A stretch of 30,362 bases of DNA from Chara braunii (taxonomy: Eukaryota; Streptophyta; Charophyceae; Charales; Characeae): contig BFEA01000019.1 in NCBI GenBank assembly GCA_003427395.1, positions 3,560,944-3,591,305 of the forward strand. Reading direction: 5' to 3'. The position numbers were made by a program, and so were the translations under genes. Under the pieces are notes generated by a model, which saw only the letters and a list, made by a program, of their open reading frames with translations, was not told the origin of the DNA and ran no database searches. Position 1 is the stretch's first letter. The number at the start of each line of letters is the position of its first letter. Of the stretch, positions 10,014 to 19,091 are shown piece by piece.

Positions 10014-10489
10014 GCTTTTTGAACGAGCTAGTCATTAATTAGCGTTTGATCCAACCCAGTGGTTGCATATCGTCGATCCAGCAAGTGCGGCGACCCCGAG
10101 TGAGTCCAGATCTACTCCGATTCGCTGCCTTCTTCAGCACAGCGGCCATTCACGCGGCGGCCAAATTTCGATTCACGTCACCTGGAGAGACACGTGTGTT
10201 GGCCGAGGTGTCGGCCTTTTTGCGACTGTCTCCCCCGGGAGAAAGCCACGTGTCGATCATCATCGTCTTCACGGGCGACCTTACTTCTCTGCATCCGGCG
10301 CGCCATACCGAGATTTTCTGACAGCTGAGAGCCTGGGCCACGGATATCACTAGGGCATGGGTGCAATCGTTGGCTCGGCTGCGCGATCGGGTTGTGACGA
10401 CCAACGATATCGACCTTCAGCTTCGGGTGTCTCTCACTGCGCTGGAGGTCGACCTTCCTGAGCTTCTTCCTTTCGCCCCGCCTCGATGA
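10014..10489 (+). pseudogene. Extra coding region, N-terminal part, unknown
   Basis: After integrase, frame 2 is open from a TAG at about 10040 to 10489, apart from a TGA at 10319. No ATG start is visible, so the start is unknown. The part after 10322 reads as an amphipathic helical segment (a TRAWVQSLARLRDRV core), which looks protein-like. All three frames are fairly open because of GC content, so coding in the first 280 bp is uncertain. The frame ends in ATGA at 10486-10489, where the stop overlaps the start of the next frame. No family was recognised. Confidence 0.35.
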
Positions 10490-11600
10490 ACCGTCATCGC
10501 CTCTCCACCTTCACCCTCCCCTCGGATGTCCCCATGTTTTGGCAGTCTGTCGTGGACACATCTCTATCCTTCACGATCAAGCACCTGGACGTGTCGATCC
10601 TGAGCGCGCTGCTATGGGGCCGGTGGTGGCAGTGGCAAGCTTACGTGGCGCTCAGCTTTTGCCTTCTCAAGAACGCGTTACATTGGGCAGAGCCTGCAGA
10701 TCGGACCGTGGAGAGCGAGGTTCCAGACGATGAGGTAGAGTTGCTGCCCGTTCAAGCGTGGAGAACAGGTACGAAGGGAGATTTTATGGGGATCATATTT
10801 GGGGAAGTGTGCGACGGCAATTTGAGCTCCATCACGAACGAATTGCTGGTATTCCTGGTCCAAGTACTGGACGATCTGCCACTGGAGATCCTGTCACGCT
10901 GCGACGAAAGACCAGGAACGGCCACGCTTACTCGCTCCTTGGAACCGCACTTCCTGTAATCCACGTGTACGGAGTTAGATGAGGGGAGCTACTATTTGTT
11001 GTCGAGGGGCGTATATCTGACAGTCGACGTCACTGATTTGTCCACGTGGGACCCGCCCATCCGACGCGTCCCTGAAGGGCAAACAAGCGAGGAGGCACAG
11101 GAGGAGGAAGAAGAAAAGTCCGAAGAGTCGGCGAAGGAGGAGGAGCGGAGCGACGATCCTGATTACCGAGAGTCCGAGGACAAGGTGTTGGGAGAGGCTG
11201 GATCGGGGGAAGACAATGAGGAACAGGAGGACGACTCGGAGGAGGAGGTCGGCGAAGAGGAAGCCACATCGACTGATTCGAGTGAAGCAGCCGAGATGAC
11301 GAGGGAGGAGCAGGAAGCTGAGGACTAGAAACGACGGGAGAAGGCGGAAGGCAAACGTCCGATCGAGGACTCAGGACCGCCACCGCATCTGCTGCAGGGA
11401 AATCCTACGCTCAATCCGAAGTCTCCGCGGGAAGAAGATGAGGGAGATGGAGTCGTCGCAGCCGGGTCCTCAACAAGTTGCCGTCGTCGAAGAAGTGGAT
11501 CCCCCTCTCAATCCTCCCCACCCTCCCGTGTCGCCCTTCACCTACGTCGAAATGCAGGCGATCGGGCTTCGTCCCCTGTCGTTATCCCGTCGTCCCCATG
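10486..11600 (+). pseudogene. Extra coding region, Glu-rich middle part, unknown
   Basis: Frame 1 runs from ATG 10486 to about 11600 with only two stops, a TAA at 10957 and a TAG at 11326, and is open on both sides of each. The first ~155 codons encode a folded-looking segment with hydrophobic and tryptophan-rich stretches (a LLWGRWWQWQ motif). Then comes a long acidic region (10996-11328), very rich in Glu with Ser and Asp, and then a basic/proline stretch (PPPHLLQGNP). Acidic low-complexity regions of this sort occur in chromatin and nucleic-acid-associated proteins, but no domain was recognised. Its place between integrase and the 3' LTR is where env-like or other additional ORFs occur in LTR elements. 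Confidence 0.5.
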
Positions 11601-12089
11601 ACTTCCTCACCGTCCAGCAGCTTTTAGGCCGACTCCCGTTCCCCAATAGGTGGCATTTGTTTCCTCTTCTCCTCTTCTATCATCGCTATGCTACTCGGTT
11701 CCTGATCACCATCTTCCCTCACACTACTACCCGTTCGCTCGTCACTTCCTTTCCTCACCATGTCCTACTCTTTAGCGTCAATTGGCAGGAATACAATCAT
11801 ATGGAGGTTTATTGCATCATCTCTAGCACGATCCCTGTGTGCGAGGATTATGACAATTTCCACTCAGCCATTCGTCATACCATTGCCACCTTTTACCCCG
11901 ACTACCTTGCTTCCCTCCCCCACCAACGATGACACCCTCGCTTTCCTTGTATCCATCGCTCCATCTACTACATCTCGCTCCCTTCCGACGATAGGGAGAT
12001 CTATAGCTTCATGCCTCCCCTTCCCCAGGTACATTCGTCCCCTCCCCCGCCTGTAATCAGACTACCCTTCCCCGACACCATTCTGGATT
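11438..12089 (+). pseudogene. Extra coding region, C-terminal part, unknown
   Basis: Frame 2 is open from ATG 11438 to a TGA at 11930 and remains open beyond it to about 12089, ending in a proline-rich stretch. The product begins with a proline-rich lead (NPPHPPVSPF). It continues into a compact hydrophobic/aromatic segment (RWHLFPLLLFYHRY, then a VNWQEYNHMEVYCI stretch). This may be the continuation of the Glu-rich frame after a frameshift, or a separate ORF. There is no signal peptide, clear transmembrane helix or fusion-peptide pattern, so I do not call it env. Confidence 0.4.
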
Positions 12090-12314
12090 GAGCACACGAT
12101 CGCCACGTTGGATGACTTCCACACTCGGATCCTACGGTGTGGCACGTGTAAGCTCTGCGTCGATCATCCGATCATGGATCGACGCCTGATGAGAGAGCAA
12201 GCGGGAGCTTGCTCAAAATTGGAACCCCCTAGGCGTCACATATGTGACGAACTATCTTTTGTAACCACGCGACTTCCTGCGCGAAGTTGCTGTGGGGAGA
12301 CGGGAGGGCTTTGA
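12060..12314 (+). pseudogene. Extra coding region, Cys-rich end
   Basis: Frame 3 is open here and reads like protein: an IATLDDFHTRIL helix, then CGTCKLCVDH, which has C-x2-C-x2-C-x2-H spacing and could bind zinc. Charged residues follow (MDRRLMREQ), and two further Cys residues lie near the end. It joins the preceding frame-2 part through an apparent frameshift near 12085 and stops just past the polypurine tract. It is probably the C terminus of the extra protein. The family is not recognised. Confidence 0.35.
12292..12308 (+). promoter_or_regulatory. Candidate polypurine tract
   Basis: GTGGGGAGACGGGAGGG is the only purine-rich run upstream of the 3' LTR. A TG dinucleotide follows four bases later (12312), as expected where plus-strand synthesis primes next to an LTR. 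Its position implies a 3' LTR of about 2.75 kb. Confidence 0.5.
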
Positions 12315-15064
12315 TGGGCGACGGACGTAAGCATGGATCGGTTGGGCAAGTTGCATGGATGCCCTCGCTTCTTTTTTGTTTTTGTTGGAATTCGTTGGGC
12401 CGGTGCCGGGAAAGTCCCCCGCCGACGATTGAGTGACCGCGCCTTAGCAAGCGCGAGAAATAATGGTTGCCATAGCTCCTTTCTTGTTCTGCTATGAGCA
12501 CTAGGAATTTTGACGTGATTAGCGCGTGGGAATTTTTGTTTTTGAAAGTCGAACTAATGTCGAAACCCCGCAGGCTCTCGGAATTGTTTTTCTTTCGGAA
12601 CTTCCTTTTGCAATTAGGATTTAGACTAGGAATTTAGGCATCTTGCAATTTGGCTGCACAACGCTTCTTGCTCGCACGCGCCGTGCCTCGACAGGGTCTG
12701 GGCTCTGATTTCCATCCACGCCTTAATCTTATGTGTAACTGTAGTTTTTGGCGGGCGCAATCGCAACTGTAATCTTCTTGTTCTTTATGGCCTTTGTGTT
12801 TCCTTCTTTCCCGCCTCGTCTTTGCATGCACACTCTCTTCCTTTGTTCTAAGTGGTTCCCACATTTCCATGCCCGGATCGATTTGCTGAGAGTGGCTCCG
12901 TCCCCCACGCCGCGGCCTGGACATGCAGACGTAGGCACTTGCTCTCTTCCTTTGCTTAGGCATGATCCCAAATTCATCGCGCACGCGGGCATGCTATAAA
13001 TTTCGCAAGCGCGATTAGTCGCTTTCTCTGAACTTGGAAGGTTAGCGCGGCCAGTGAGGATCGACTAACGAGTAAGTTGGCAAGTGAGTAGATTGGGTCG
13101 GGCGATCCGATGGGCTGGTGCCAAGTAAGAGGGGTTGACGTGCGGGCCACGACGCACTATGGCGCACGGGCGAACCTGACGGGCCTGCTTGGGCTAAGCG
13201 GGGTGACGACTCGGTGTTGGTGCGCGGCGACGGACTGCCCGCATCGGAGGACGTGGAGAGAGAGAGAGAGGGAGAGGAGACGGGTCGGGATGGTGTCTTT
13301 TCCTTTTGTTTCTTCTTCTTCCAACCTTCCTGTATAAATTTTGGATTTTCGCCTTGGCCAATTTTGTTGAGGCAACTTCGGATTTTCCTTGTGAATTATC
13401 TTGAATTTTGGTGTCCGTCATCATTTTTTTTGGCTCTATTAGATCTTGCATGTTTGACAGTCCGATGGATGCTTGTACTTCCTCACTCTCTGTTCGCGGC
13501 GTAACTGACCTTCTCAATTTCTTGCAAGATCAGTGGCTTCTGTTTGAATGCATGTTGCCTTTCCTTTCGACCTAAGATGCGCACGCTTGTCGATTCCTCG
13601 CCCTCGCTAAACATGAATGAGTCTGATGGGAATTTTGTTGTCTCAATGAATGCGCGGGTGAGAACTTGGGATAGTGAGTTGTTCCTACGGATCCTTCGAA
13701 TTCGTGCGTAAGGGTAGAGAAGATATGTGTACGTGGAAGTCGCGATTGTACGGACCCGTGATTGGTTGTCCGCGATTGACTGTTCGGGAGGGACTGAGGG
13801 GCCGCGCACGGATAAGACATGCGCCTTAGGAAAGGGGAGGGCAATGATGATGGGTACTAGAAAGTGACGAAATTTGAATTAGCTAACCCGGATCGTATCT
13901 TCTGATCGACCATCGCTTGCGCCCACTCCTGCTAATCCGGAGCCAGCCCCTCACATAGCCGTAAGCAGATCCTGTGCACGCACGTGTAAGTCCGACCGAA
14001 AGGGACGGTGCCTACACGCGTGTCTGCAGGATCTGTGCGCGGGCCATGACGGCGTTTTCGCCGGATTGACAGGATGTTTCGCATCATGGACCGAGAAAGT
14101 TTGCGGGACCCCGAATATCAGAAATATTGGGAACGAAGAACGCGTACTTCCTCGCTCAGCCCCGCCCCAATCCTCCGACATTCCCTTACTAGCGAGGAAA
14201 CGAACGTGTGTGCGATTGGGATATAGGAAGGGCATTGGACGTTGTTCCTTACACAACCCAATTCCCCGAGTTCCACACGAGCCACGTCTTCTCCGAACCT
14301 GGGGTCGTCGTTCTAATAACGCACTGCGCACCGTACCGAGTGGTGCTGCCCTTCCACAACCTCACTGTTATCCCGTGATACGCTATCGCTCCCTACTGGC
14401 CTCGAACCCCTTGTTCTAAGTGGCAACGAGACAACAAGTACCGAGCCTCAGGGTCGAACCCGAACGGAGTCTGAACGGCGGGCACGCAACCTCCGGCTGA
14501 GACCTTCGTCGTCTGATTTCGAAGTTTGCAGCGATCGACGACAGCAGTTGATCAGACAGCGCGATACCCATAGCGTGCACGCTGTCCATCAGGTCCACGA
14601 CCGACCGCAAAGGCGAAACCTGAGGAGATGGTGATTCCCATCTCTCGGGGCTAAGGCATACGAAACATGCCTGAGATCGACGACAGGGGCAATATTGTGG
14701 GGGATTCTGTCCGAAGAATGCAAGAGTGTCTAGATTTGTTAATGACGTGATTACGTCGGGACTCTTATCCCTGGGATACATTGCGCATGCCATCTGCCTT
14801 ATGCTGCACGCCATCTGCAACTTTCATTTCTTTACACTAAGTCTGAGAGGCGGTCTGTTGGCTCTAAAAACCTGAAACTCCGCGCACGGCCCGCACTTGC
14901 CCTCTTGGACTTTTACCCCTGAAACTTGCCACAGGAGATCTCAGTTTTGTCTTGGAACTCCACCCCCCCCCCCTCACTTTCCTTAAATCCTTGGCACACC
15001 CCCTTTTTTCGCACTTCCGGGCCCCCATCCCACTCCGTTCAGGAAGTCGCGCTGGGCGTGAGGT
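12312..15064 (+). repeat. 3' LTR
   Basis: From 12871 to 15064 this matches the 5' LTR base for base in order, with small indels. The left 560 bp (12312-12870) is assigned to the LTR only by inference from the polypurine tract and the TG start. It includes a pyrimidine-rich stretch at 12770-12850. The right end is set by the PBS boundary of the other LTR, although a canonical CA end is not visible. The internal frame matching 3026-3595 is broken in this copy. The start is less certain than the end. Confidence 0.8.
13333..13339 (+). promoter_or_regulatory. Candidate TATA box in 3' LTR
   Basis: TATAAAT is conserved with the 5' LTR copy at 2283, after the same pyrimidine-rich lead. In this position it could drive readout into flanking DNA. 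Confidence 0.45.
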
Positions 15065-15072
15065 TGGACGTC

Positions 15073-15101
15073 ACAGTCCTGTGTTCGATACCAGATCATG
15101 A
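15073..15101 (+). other. tRNA-like B-box segment next to the 3' LTR
   Basis: The bases around GTGTTCGATACCAGATCATG closely match the B-box part of the SINE on the minus strand at 18234-18262, with only a few differences over about 29 bp. No A box lies to the left because the LTR end begins there. This looks like the right half of a tRNA-derived head cut off by the retrotransposon. Confidence 0.45.
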
Positions 15102-15107
15102 CTTAGG

Positions 15108-15715
15108 GCTGGTCATCCTCATAGTACGTAGTCAAGGGTTGAGGCTGGCATAGCAGTTCCTTAGTACGGGATGTCCGGGGTGTCAGGAGATACTGCACCT
15201 TACCACAGGGCCGGAACGGGCTCCAGGGACATACGAGGGAACAAAGGATTATTAGCTTTCAGAGTACCATACAACACATGGTCAATAGATTCTCAGGGTT
15301 GGCTATCCTCCTAGTACGTAGCTTAGGGTTGAGGCTGGCAGAGCAGTTCCTTAATAAAGGATGTCAGGAGATACTGGACCTTACCGCGGGGCTGGAATGG
15401 GATCCAGGGATATATGAGGGAGCAGAGGATCCCCAGCTCTCTACCGTCACACAATAGAACAACAATTCACATGCTACCACTACACAGTAGATAGATTCAG
15501 TCCATAACTTGTGACAAACTGATGGCTATCCTCCTAGTATGTAGCACAGGGTTGAGGCTGGCATAGCAGTTCCTTAATACAGGATGTCGGGGGTGTCGGG
15601 AGATATTGCACCTTACCGCGGGGCTGGAACGGACTCCAGTGACACATGAGGGAACGGAGGATTCTCAGCTATCTATCGTCACCACACAATAGAGTATGGA
15701 CCTGTAGAGATATGG
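15108..15715 (+). repeat. Three tandem copies of a ~190-225 bp repeat
   Basis: Copies begin at about 15108, 15301 and 15524. Each starts with GGCT(A/G)TCCTCC-like sequence and contains GGGTTGAGGCTGGCA and CAGTTCCTTA, followed by GGAGATA and CACCTTACC segments. Copies differ by scattered substitutions and by variable 3' ends. No coding potential was seen. Confidence 0.85.
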
Positions 15716-16193
15716 CTAGTCCTAGCGCCCGAAGTACCCGTGTGGCAAAGCTCATACGTCTATGCTTCGATCAGGACTGAATAAGAGTAAGTAGGGCTCT
15801 ACTTCGTCCGGTATCGGCGACCACTGTCCGGTCAGGTCACCTTCATCTGTAATAGACCGTACGGTGATGGTCCTTAGTGGATAAGGTAGGGCTGTGGGAG
15901 TAGAGGTGCGCCGGGTGAAACTACAAAAGTGGTAGGTTGGAAGGGAAGTTCCATAGGAATACCGCATGGCCAAGTGCCGAAAGCACCCCTCACATGTTTA
16001 CAGATCCAACCTCTATAATTGAGGAGTCTTGTAGGGCAGAGATTGATTTTTCCATACAATGGGGAAGCAATCAATGCCCCGTGACTAGGTTATATTCGTG
16101 TTTAACAGGGAAGCTGTCTCCAGGGAACCAGCGGCTGAGGCCCCTGCCAGCCCTAATGGGAAGAGGCGTGCGTTCAAGTGTTGTAATCAATTA
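15716..16193 (+). other. Unique body leading into a CAA tail, no gene seen
   Basis: About 480 bp without a convincing frame or recognisable RNA. It runs directly into the (CAA)n tract. It may be the body or 3' end of a non-LTR retroposon that begins with the tRNA-like segment at 15073, but I recognise no family. Confidence 0.35.

Positions 16194-16244
<51 letters not shown>
16194..16244 (+). repeat. (CAA)n microsatellite, possible retroposon tail
   Basis: About 16 CAA/AAC units with one CGA interruption. Such simple tails occur at the 3' ends of some LINEs and SINEs. Confidence 0.85.
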
Positions 16245-16245
<1 letters not shown>

Positions 16246-16613
16246 CTGGGCTTCAATTATATATTAAACAAAAAAAAACATAGCAGTGCGACATTCGCAC
16301 AAGTAGTCCATGCCCCCTCTTTTTCCCTTGGTCATCCACTACCCTGCAGCGGGCAGGGCTCTGCACCTGAGAGATAGTGTGGCCCCCGGGCTGCTCTGGG
16401 TTTGGACTGAGCCTTGATATGATGTATTGGGGCTATTGGCTTTACACACTGGGGGGGGTGCTCTTATCACCCTGTCTAGTACCCTGCAAAAACAAAAAAT
16501 AAAAAAAAATAAAAATGTATTGGCCGTGCACACTGGGCCCATTATGATCCAGGAATGATTTTGGGAAACGAAATGAAGCCCCTTTATATTATCACTTTCC
16601 CAATTACTGGTTA
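16245..16613. other. Intergenic, A-rich tail near 16500
   Basis: No gene was recognised. An A-rich run with scattered C and T (16486-16516) follows a G+C-rich stretch and resembles a degraded retroposon 3' tail on the plus strand. No matching target duplication was found. Confidence 0.4.
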
Positions 16614-16668
16614 GAGCCTCCCATTCTTTTTTTTTTTTTTTCTTTTTTTTTTTTTGAGCCTCCCATTC
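16614..16668 (-). mobile_element. Poly(T) tract flanked by a 13-bp direct repeat
   Basis: GAGCCTCCCATTC occurs at 16614-16626 and again at 16656-16668. A T-run of about 29 bases with one C lies between. This is the footprint of an L1-type (target-primed) insertion on the minus strand in which little more than the poly(A) tail was copied. Confidence 0.75.
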
Positions 16669-17195
16669 TCAAAAAGTGGGTGAGAGGAGAGGAATGTCGA
16701 AAGCCCCTATTTCCGAAAGGGCCCTTTTTGCGGGCTTACACACAGTTAGGGTACAGAAGAGGGAGTGTGAATATGCCCTTTTTGTAGGGGTCGGATTCTG
16801 GACATGTATGACAGCCACCTTCGGCACTCGGCCCTTATTCACACTTTTTCTCCCGTGTTCTTCCCCCTCCCCTCTCTGGCACTGTATAGGGCCATATATA
16901 TATTGTTTTGTGTTTTGAAAAAGTATCAATTTTGTTTTGGCGTGTTGCCAGTTATATCAGCAGCCTCGGCGGTGTGAGAGCAGTTTTTCCCGACTCTGCT
17001 ACGTACGGTCCCGTCAAGAACGCAGTGCGGACCGGGCCAGGCCTCCACTCCGCGGGGCCAGGGTCATCGTGGCGCAAACGGCGGACCGGACCGACTAAGG
17101 GGGGGTTGGCCCATGCAGGGGCGTGCGCACGCGCCCGCCACGAGGGCGGAAAGGGCGACATATCTGGAGGGAGGGCATATTGGTGCTGTCCTCTG
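16669..17195. other. Intergenic, no gene seen
   Basis: A weak inverted relation exists between GGGAGTGTGAATA near 16770 and TATTCACACTTTTTCTCCC-like sequence near 16840. Otherwise this is unique sequence with short GC-rich open frames on both strands and no recognisable domain. Confidence 0.4.
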
Positions 17196-17358
17196 GAGCG
17201 TGGTCCCAATGGCCACGAGGATCAGATTGAATGCCTGAATCTAGACGCCTTGTGCACAGGTGCAGGAAATCGAGATTGAACTGCTTTTCTGCATCTCTGC
17301 GTAAACCACATCCAGATTCAGGTATTCAATCCGATCCTCCTCCTAGTGGGACCTCGGC
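17196..17358. mobile_element. Palindromic element, GGTCCCA-type MITE
   Basis: The left arm has GGTCCCAATGGCC and GCCTGAATCTAGACG. The right arm has the inverse, CCAGATTCAGG followed by TAGTGGGACC. It belongs to the foldback family seen repeatedly from 21.1 kb onward. A CTG triplet precedes the left end (17193-17195); no CTG is seen at the right end, so the boundaries are approximate. Confidence 0.7.
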
Positions 17359-17469
17359 GCAGGGAGAGGAGTTGGCGGCGTAATGTGAGATGCAAGAGGC
17401 CGCAGGTACGTCAGACCCCCCACGAGGAGCCGGAAAGTCTTTTATATATATGTATAGATTATATCATTA

Positions 17470-17573
17470 TAAACGGGCCCAGTAAAGAAAAAGAAAAGAA
17501 AAAGAAAAAAAGAAAAAAAAACGGCCCCAGTGCCCAAGGCTATACATCAAAGGGATAGAATTCGTGGTGGACC

Positions 17574-17611
<38 letters not shown>

Positions 17612-17660
17612 TAGTACGGTCAACCTTCCTATTGGTATTACAAAAAAAAAAAAAAAAAAA
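17470..17660. repeat. Poly(A) and A-rich runs
   Basis: Three A-rich tracts lie close together: about 17487-17520, 17575-17608 (a run of more than 30 A) and 17642-17660. They may be tails of degraded retroposons. No target duplications were found. Confidence 0.6.
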
Positions 17661-17712
17661 CCGTCCGATTGGTACACCTCAGGCAATTCTCACATAGTGC
17701 TTTCCTGAAAAA

Positions 17713-17796
17713 TGTATCTGACGACAATGACGACCAAACGATGGGTGGTCTAATTGTATCTGACTGCAATTACGACCAAGACTGAGTGGTCTGAGA
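17713..17796. repeat. 42-bp tandem duplication
   Basis: Two adjacent copies start TGTATCTGAC, at 17713 and 17755. They share ACGACCAA and GGTGGTCT-like segments, with several differences. Confidence 0.7.
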
Positions 17797-17841
17797 GTAA
17801 TCACACCGAGAGCTTAGGAAAAAAGTCATATTGCCGAGTAT

Positions 17842-17963
17842 GGGCCTATTGCAGTTGCACCACTCGCCATCCGCCATGATTCGGAATGCACCTATACAAT
17901 GGTGTTGTCGTGATGCATTCAAAATCTTGGCCGGTGGCGAGTGATGCAACTACCTGTAGGCCC
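17842..17963. mobile_element. Foldback element with ~50-bp arms
   Basis: The left arm begins GGGCCTATTGCAGTTGCA and the right arm ends with its near inverse complement (TGCAACTACCTGTAGGCCC). The arms continue inward through CACTCGCCA / TGGCGAGTG to a short centre near 17905. This is a 122-bp non-autonomous hairpin element. No clear target duplication was seen. Confidence 0.75.
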
Positions 17964-18028
17964 GATGCCCCAGAGAGAGATAACTGTCTAGAGATTTGTA
18001 CCTTCCGAATTGATAAACGTCAGAATTT

Positions 18029-18134
18029 GCTACAGACATTTGTTTTTCCTTTATGAACAGCATCTTTTTAAAAGAAAATCATTTATTATAACAGCATCTT
18101 TGCTGTTCATAAAGGAAAAACAAATGTCTGTAGC
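18029..18134. mobile_element. Perfect 33-bp inverted repeat hairpin
   Basis: 18029-18061 and 18102-18134 are perfect inverted complements over 33 bases, starting GCTACAGACATTTG, with a 40-base AT-rich loop. The lack of any arm mismatch suggests a recent origin. The sequence just to the left (18003-18035) recurs in direct orientation at about 18319-18352, on the far side of the SINE. Confidence 0.85.
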
Positions 18135-18139
18135 ATCTG

Positions 18140-18307
18140 TTTTTTTTTTTTTTTTTTTTTGGCCTTGAGATATTATCATTGAGCTGACCGGCCCCAAGCA
18201 ATTCATTAGTAGTTGGTTTTACTCGTCAAGTTCCATCATCTGGATTCGAACACAGGTCTGTATGTTAACAGTTCATGGGTGTACCCACTGAGCTAGGCTC
18301 TTGGGTT
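18140..18307 (-). mobile_element. tRNA-derived SINE with poly(A) tail
   Basis: Read on the minus strand, it starts with a tRNA-like head. The A box TAGCTCAGTGGG (18284-18295) fits the RNA polymerase III consensus. The B box GTTCGAATCC (18242-18251) lies about 32 bases downstream. A GTT anticodon-like loop between them resembles tRNA-Asn. A ~70-bp unrelated body follows and ends in a run of about 20 A (plus-strand T at 18140-18160). The element is ~168 bp and is bracketed by CATCTGTT at 18134-18141 and 18308-18315. Transcription would be by polymerase III, and mobilisation would need a partner LINE. Confidence 0.82.
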
Positions 18308-18465
18308 CATCTGTTATATTCGAAATTGATAACCGTCCGAATTCGCTACAGTACATCCAAAAGCCGTCGTATGAAGCCTGAGCGCCTGGATCATACGACA
18401 AAAAAAAAAAAAAAAAATGTACCTAGGTGATTCAGCCGCGGTGATAATTGTATATGTGGGACCGG

Positions 18466-19000
18466 TAGCGCTCCGATGAAGCGCTGCGCGTACTCGCTGT
18501 CCAGACAGCAGCGCTCTGCGTCCGCAGCGAGGTGTGGGGTTCGGGGTGTGGGGCAGAACGTTTCTAGGTTCGGCCATCGCCCTCAGCTCCGACAAAGGGC
18601 TGTTTCTCCCTGTGGAATACCAGGGAGCAGGGAGATTCCAGTTCCTCCTACAACAGACAATCTACAAGATTCAAGTAACGAAACTCATGGCAGTGTGAAC
18701 ACGACGGAGGGAGAGAGAGTCTAGTACAAGACAGCGGGCACATCCAACAGCGGCAACTCTGGAGGCAGTGGGTGCACAGCCGGTGGTGGTGGGACTGGTG
18801 TTGGGAGTTGGGAGGAGCACGTGAGAACTACTGTTGACTAGTCTCGACCGGGAGCGTGAAAGACCCAAAGCTCGACGGGTAGCGGTGCCACCAAGGTGAG
18901 TGGGAGTTCCTCTGGTGGTAGTGGGAGCGTCGCCGTTGGGATCAAGGGCGCTGAGCACTAACCAAGACATTCTCTTACAGGAAATATTTGAGAGTACATT
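18466..19000. repeat. First copy of a ~640-bp tandem duplication
   Basis: It pairs with 19092-19600, at an offset of about 640-680 bp. Shared landmarks in the same order are GAAGCGCTGCGC, CTAGGTTCGGCCA, ACAAAGGGCTG, TGTGGAATA, a GAGAG..TCTAGT segment and ACCGGGAGCGTGAA. The copies are well diverged. No function is evident. Confidence 0.8.
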
Positions 19001-19091
19001 AACCTAGCCATTTTCCTTGCTAAATACTCCTTATGAGTGGCAGACTTCATGACAAACGTGCATGATAATATTTGGAAAATTTTGAAAGGAG

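Larger units (their letters stand above)
1827..15064 (+). mobile_element. Degenerate Ty3/gypsy LTR retrotransposon with extra coding region
   Basis: The element reads, left to right: 5' LTR, PBS, gag, protease, reverse transcriptase, RNase H, integrase, an extra coding region, polypurine tract and 3' LTR. Integrase downstream of RT and RNase H is the Ty3/gypsy (Metaviridae) order, not the Ty1/copia order. Most of gag-pol lies in one frame (frame 3), which suggests an ancestral single Gag-Pol polyprotein. At least ten in-frame stops, several frameshifts, an apparent deletion between RT and RNase H, and substitutions at likely catalytic positions show that this copy is dead. In a hand-aligned stretch of ~180 bp the two LTRs differ at roughly 8% of positions, mostly transitions. 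No target-site duplication is evident, consistent with a truncated left end. Confidence 0.93.

Noticed and set aside
11438-11932. Possible env-like gene after integrase
   Set aside because: Position is suggestive, but no signal peptide, transmembrane segment or fusion-peptide pattern could be seen. Kept as an unknown extra coding region.
12845-12875. 3' LTR starting at 12871 rather than 12312
   Set aside because: No polypurine tract precedes 12871; the sequence there is pyrimidine-rich. Not fully excluded.
18234-18303. tRNA-Asn gene on the minus strand
   Set aside because: A and B boxes and a GTT loop are present, but the D arm and acceptor stem do not pair properly. A body, poly(A) tail and target duplication follow, so it is a SINE head.
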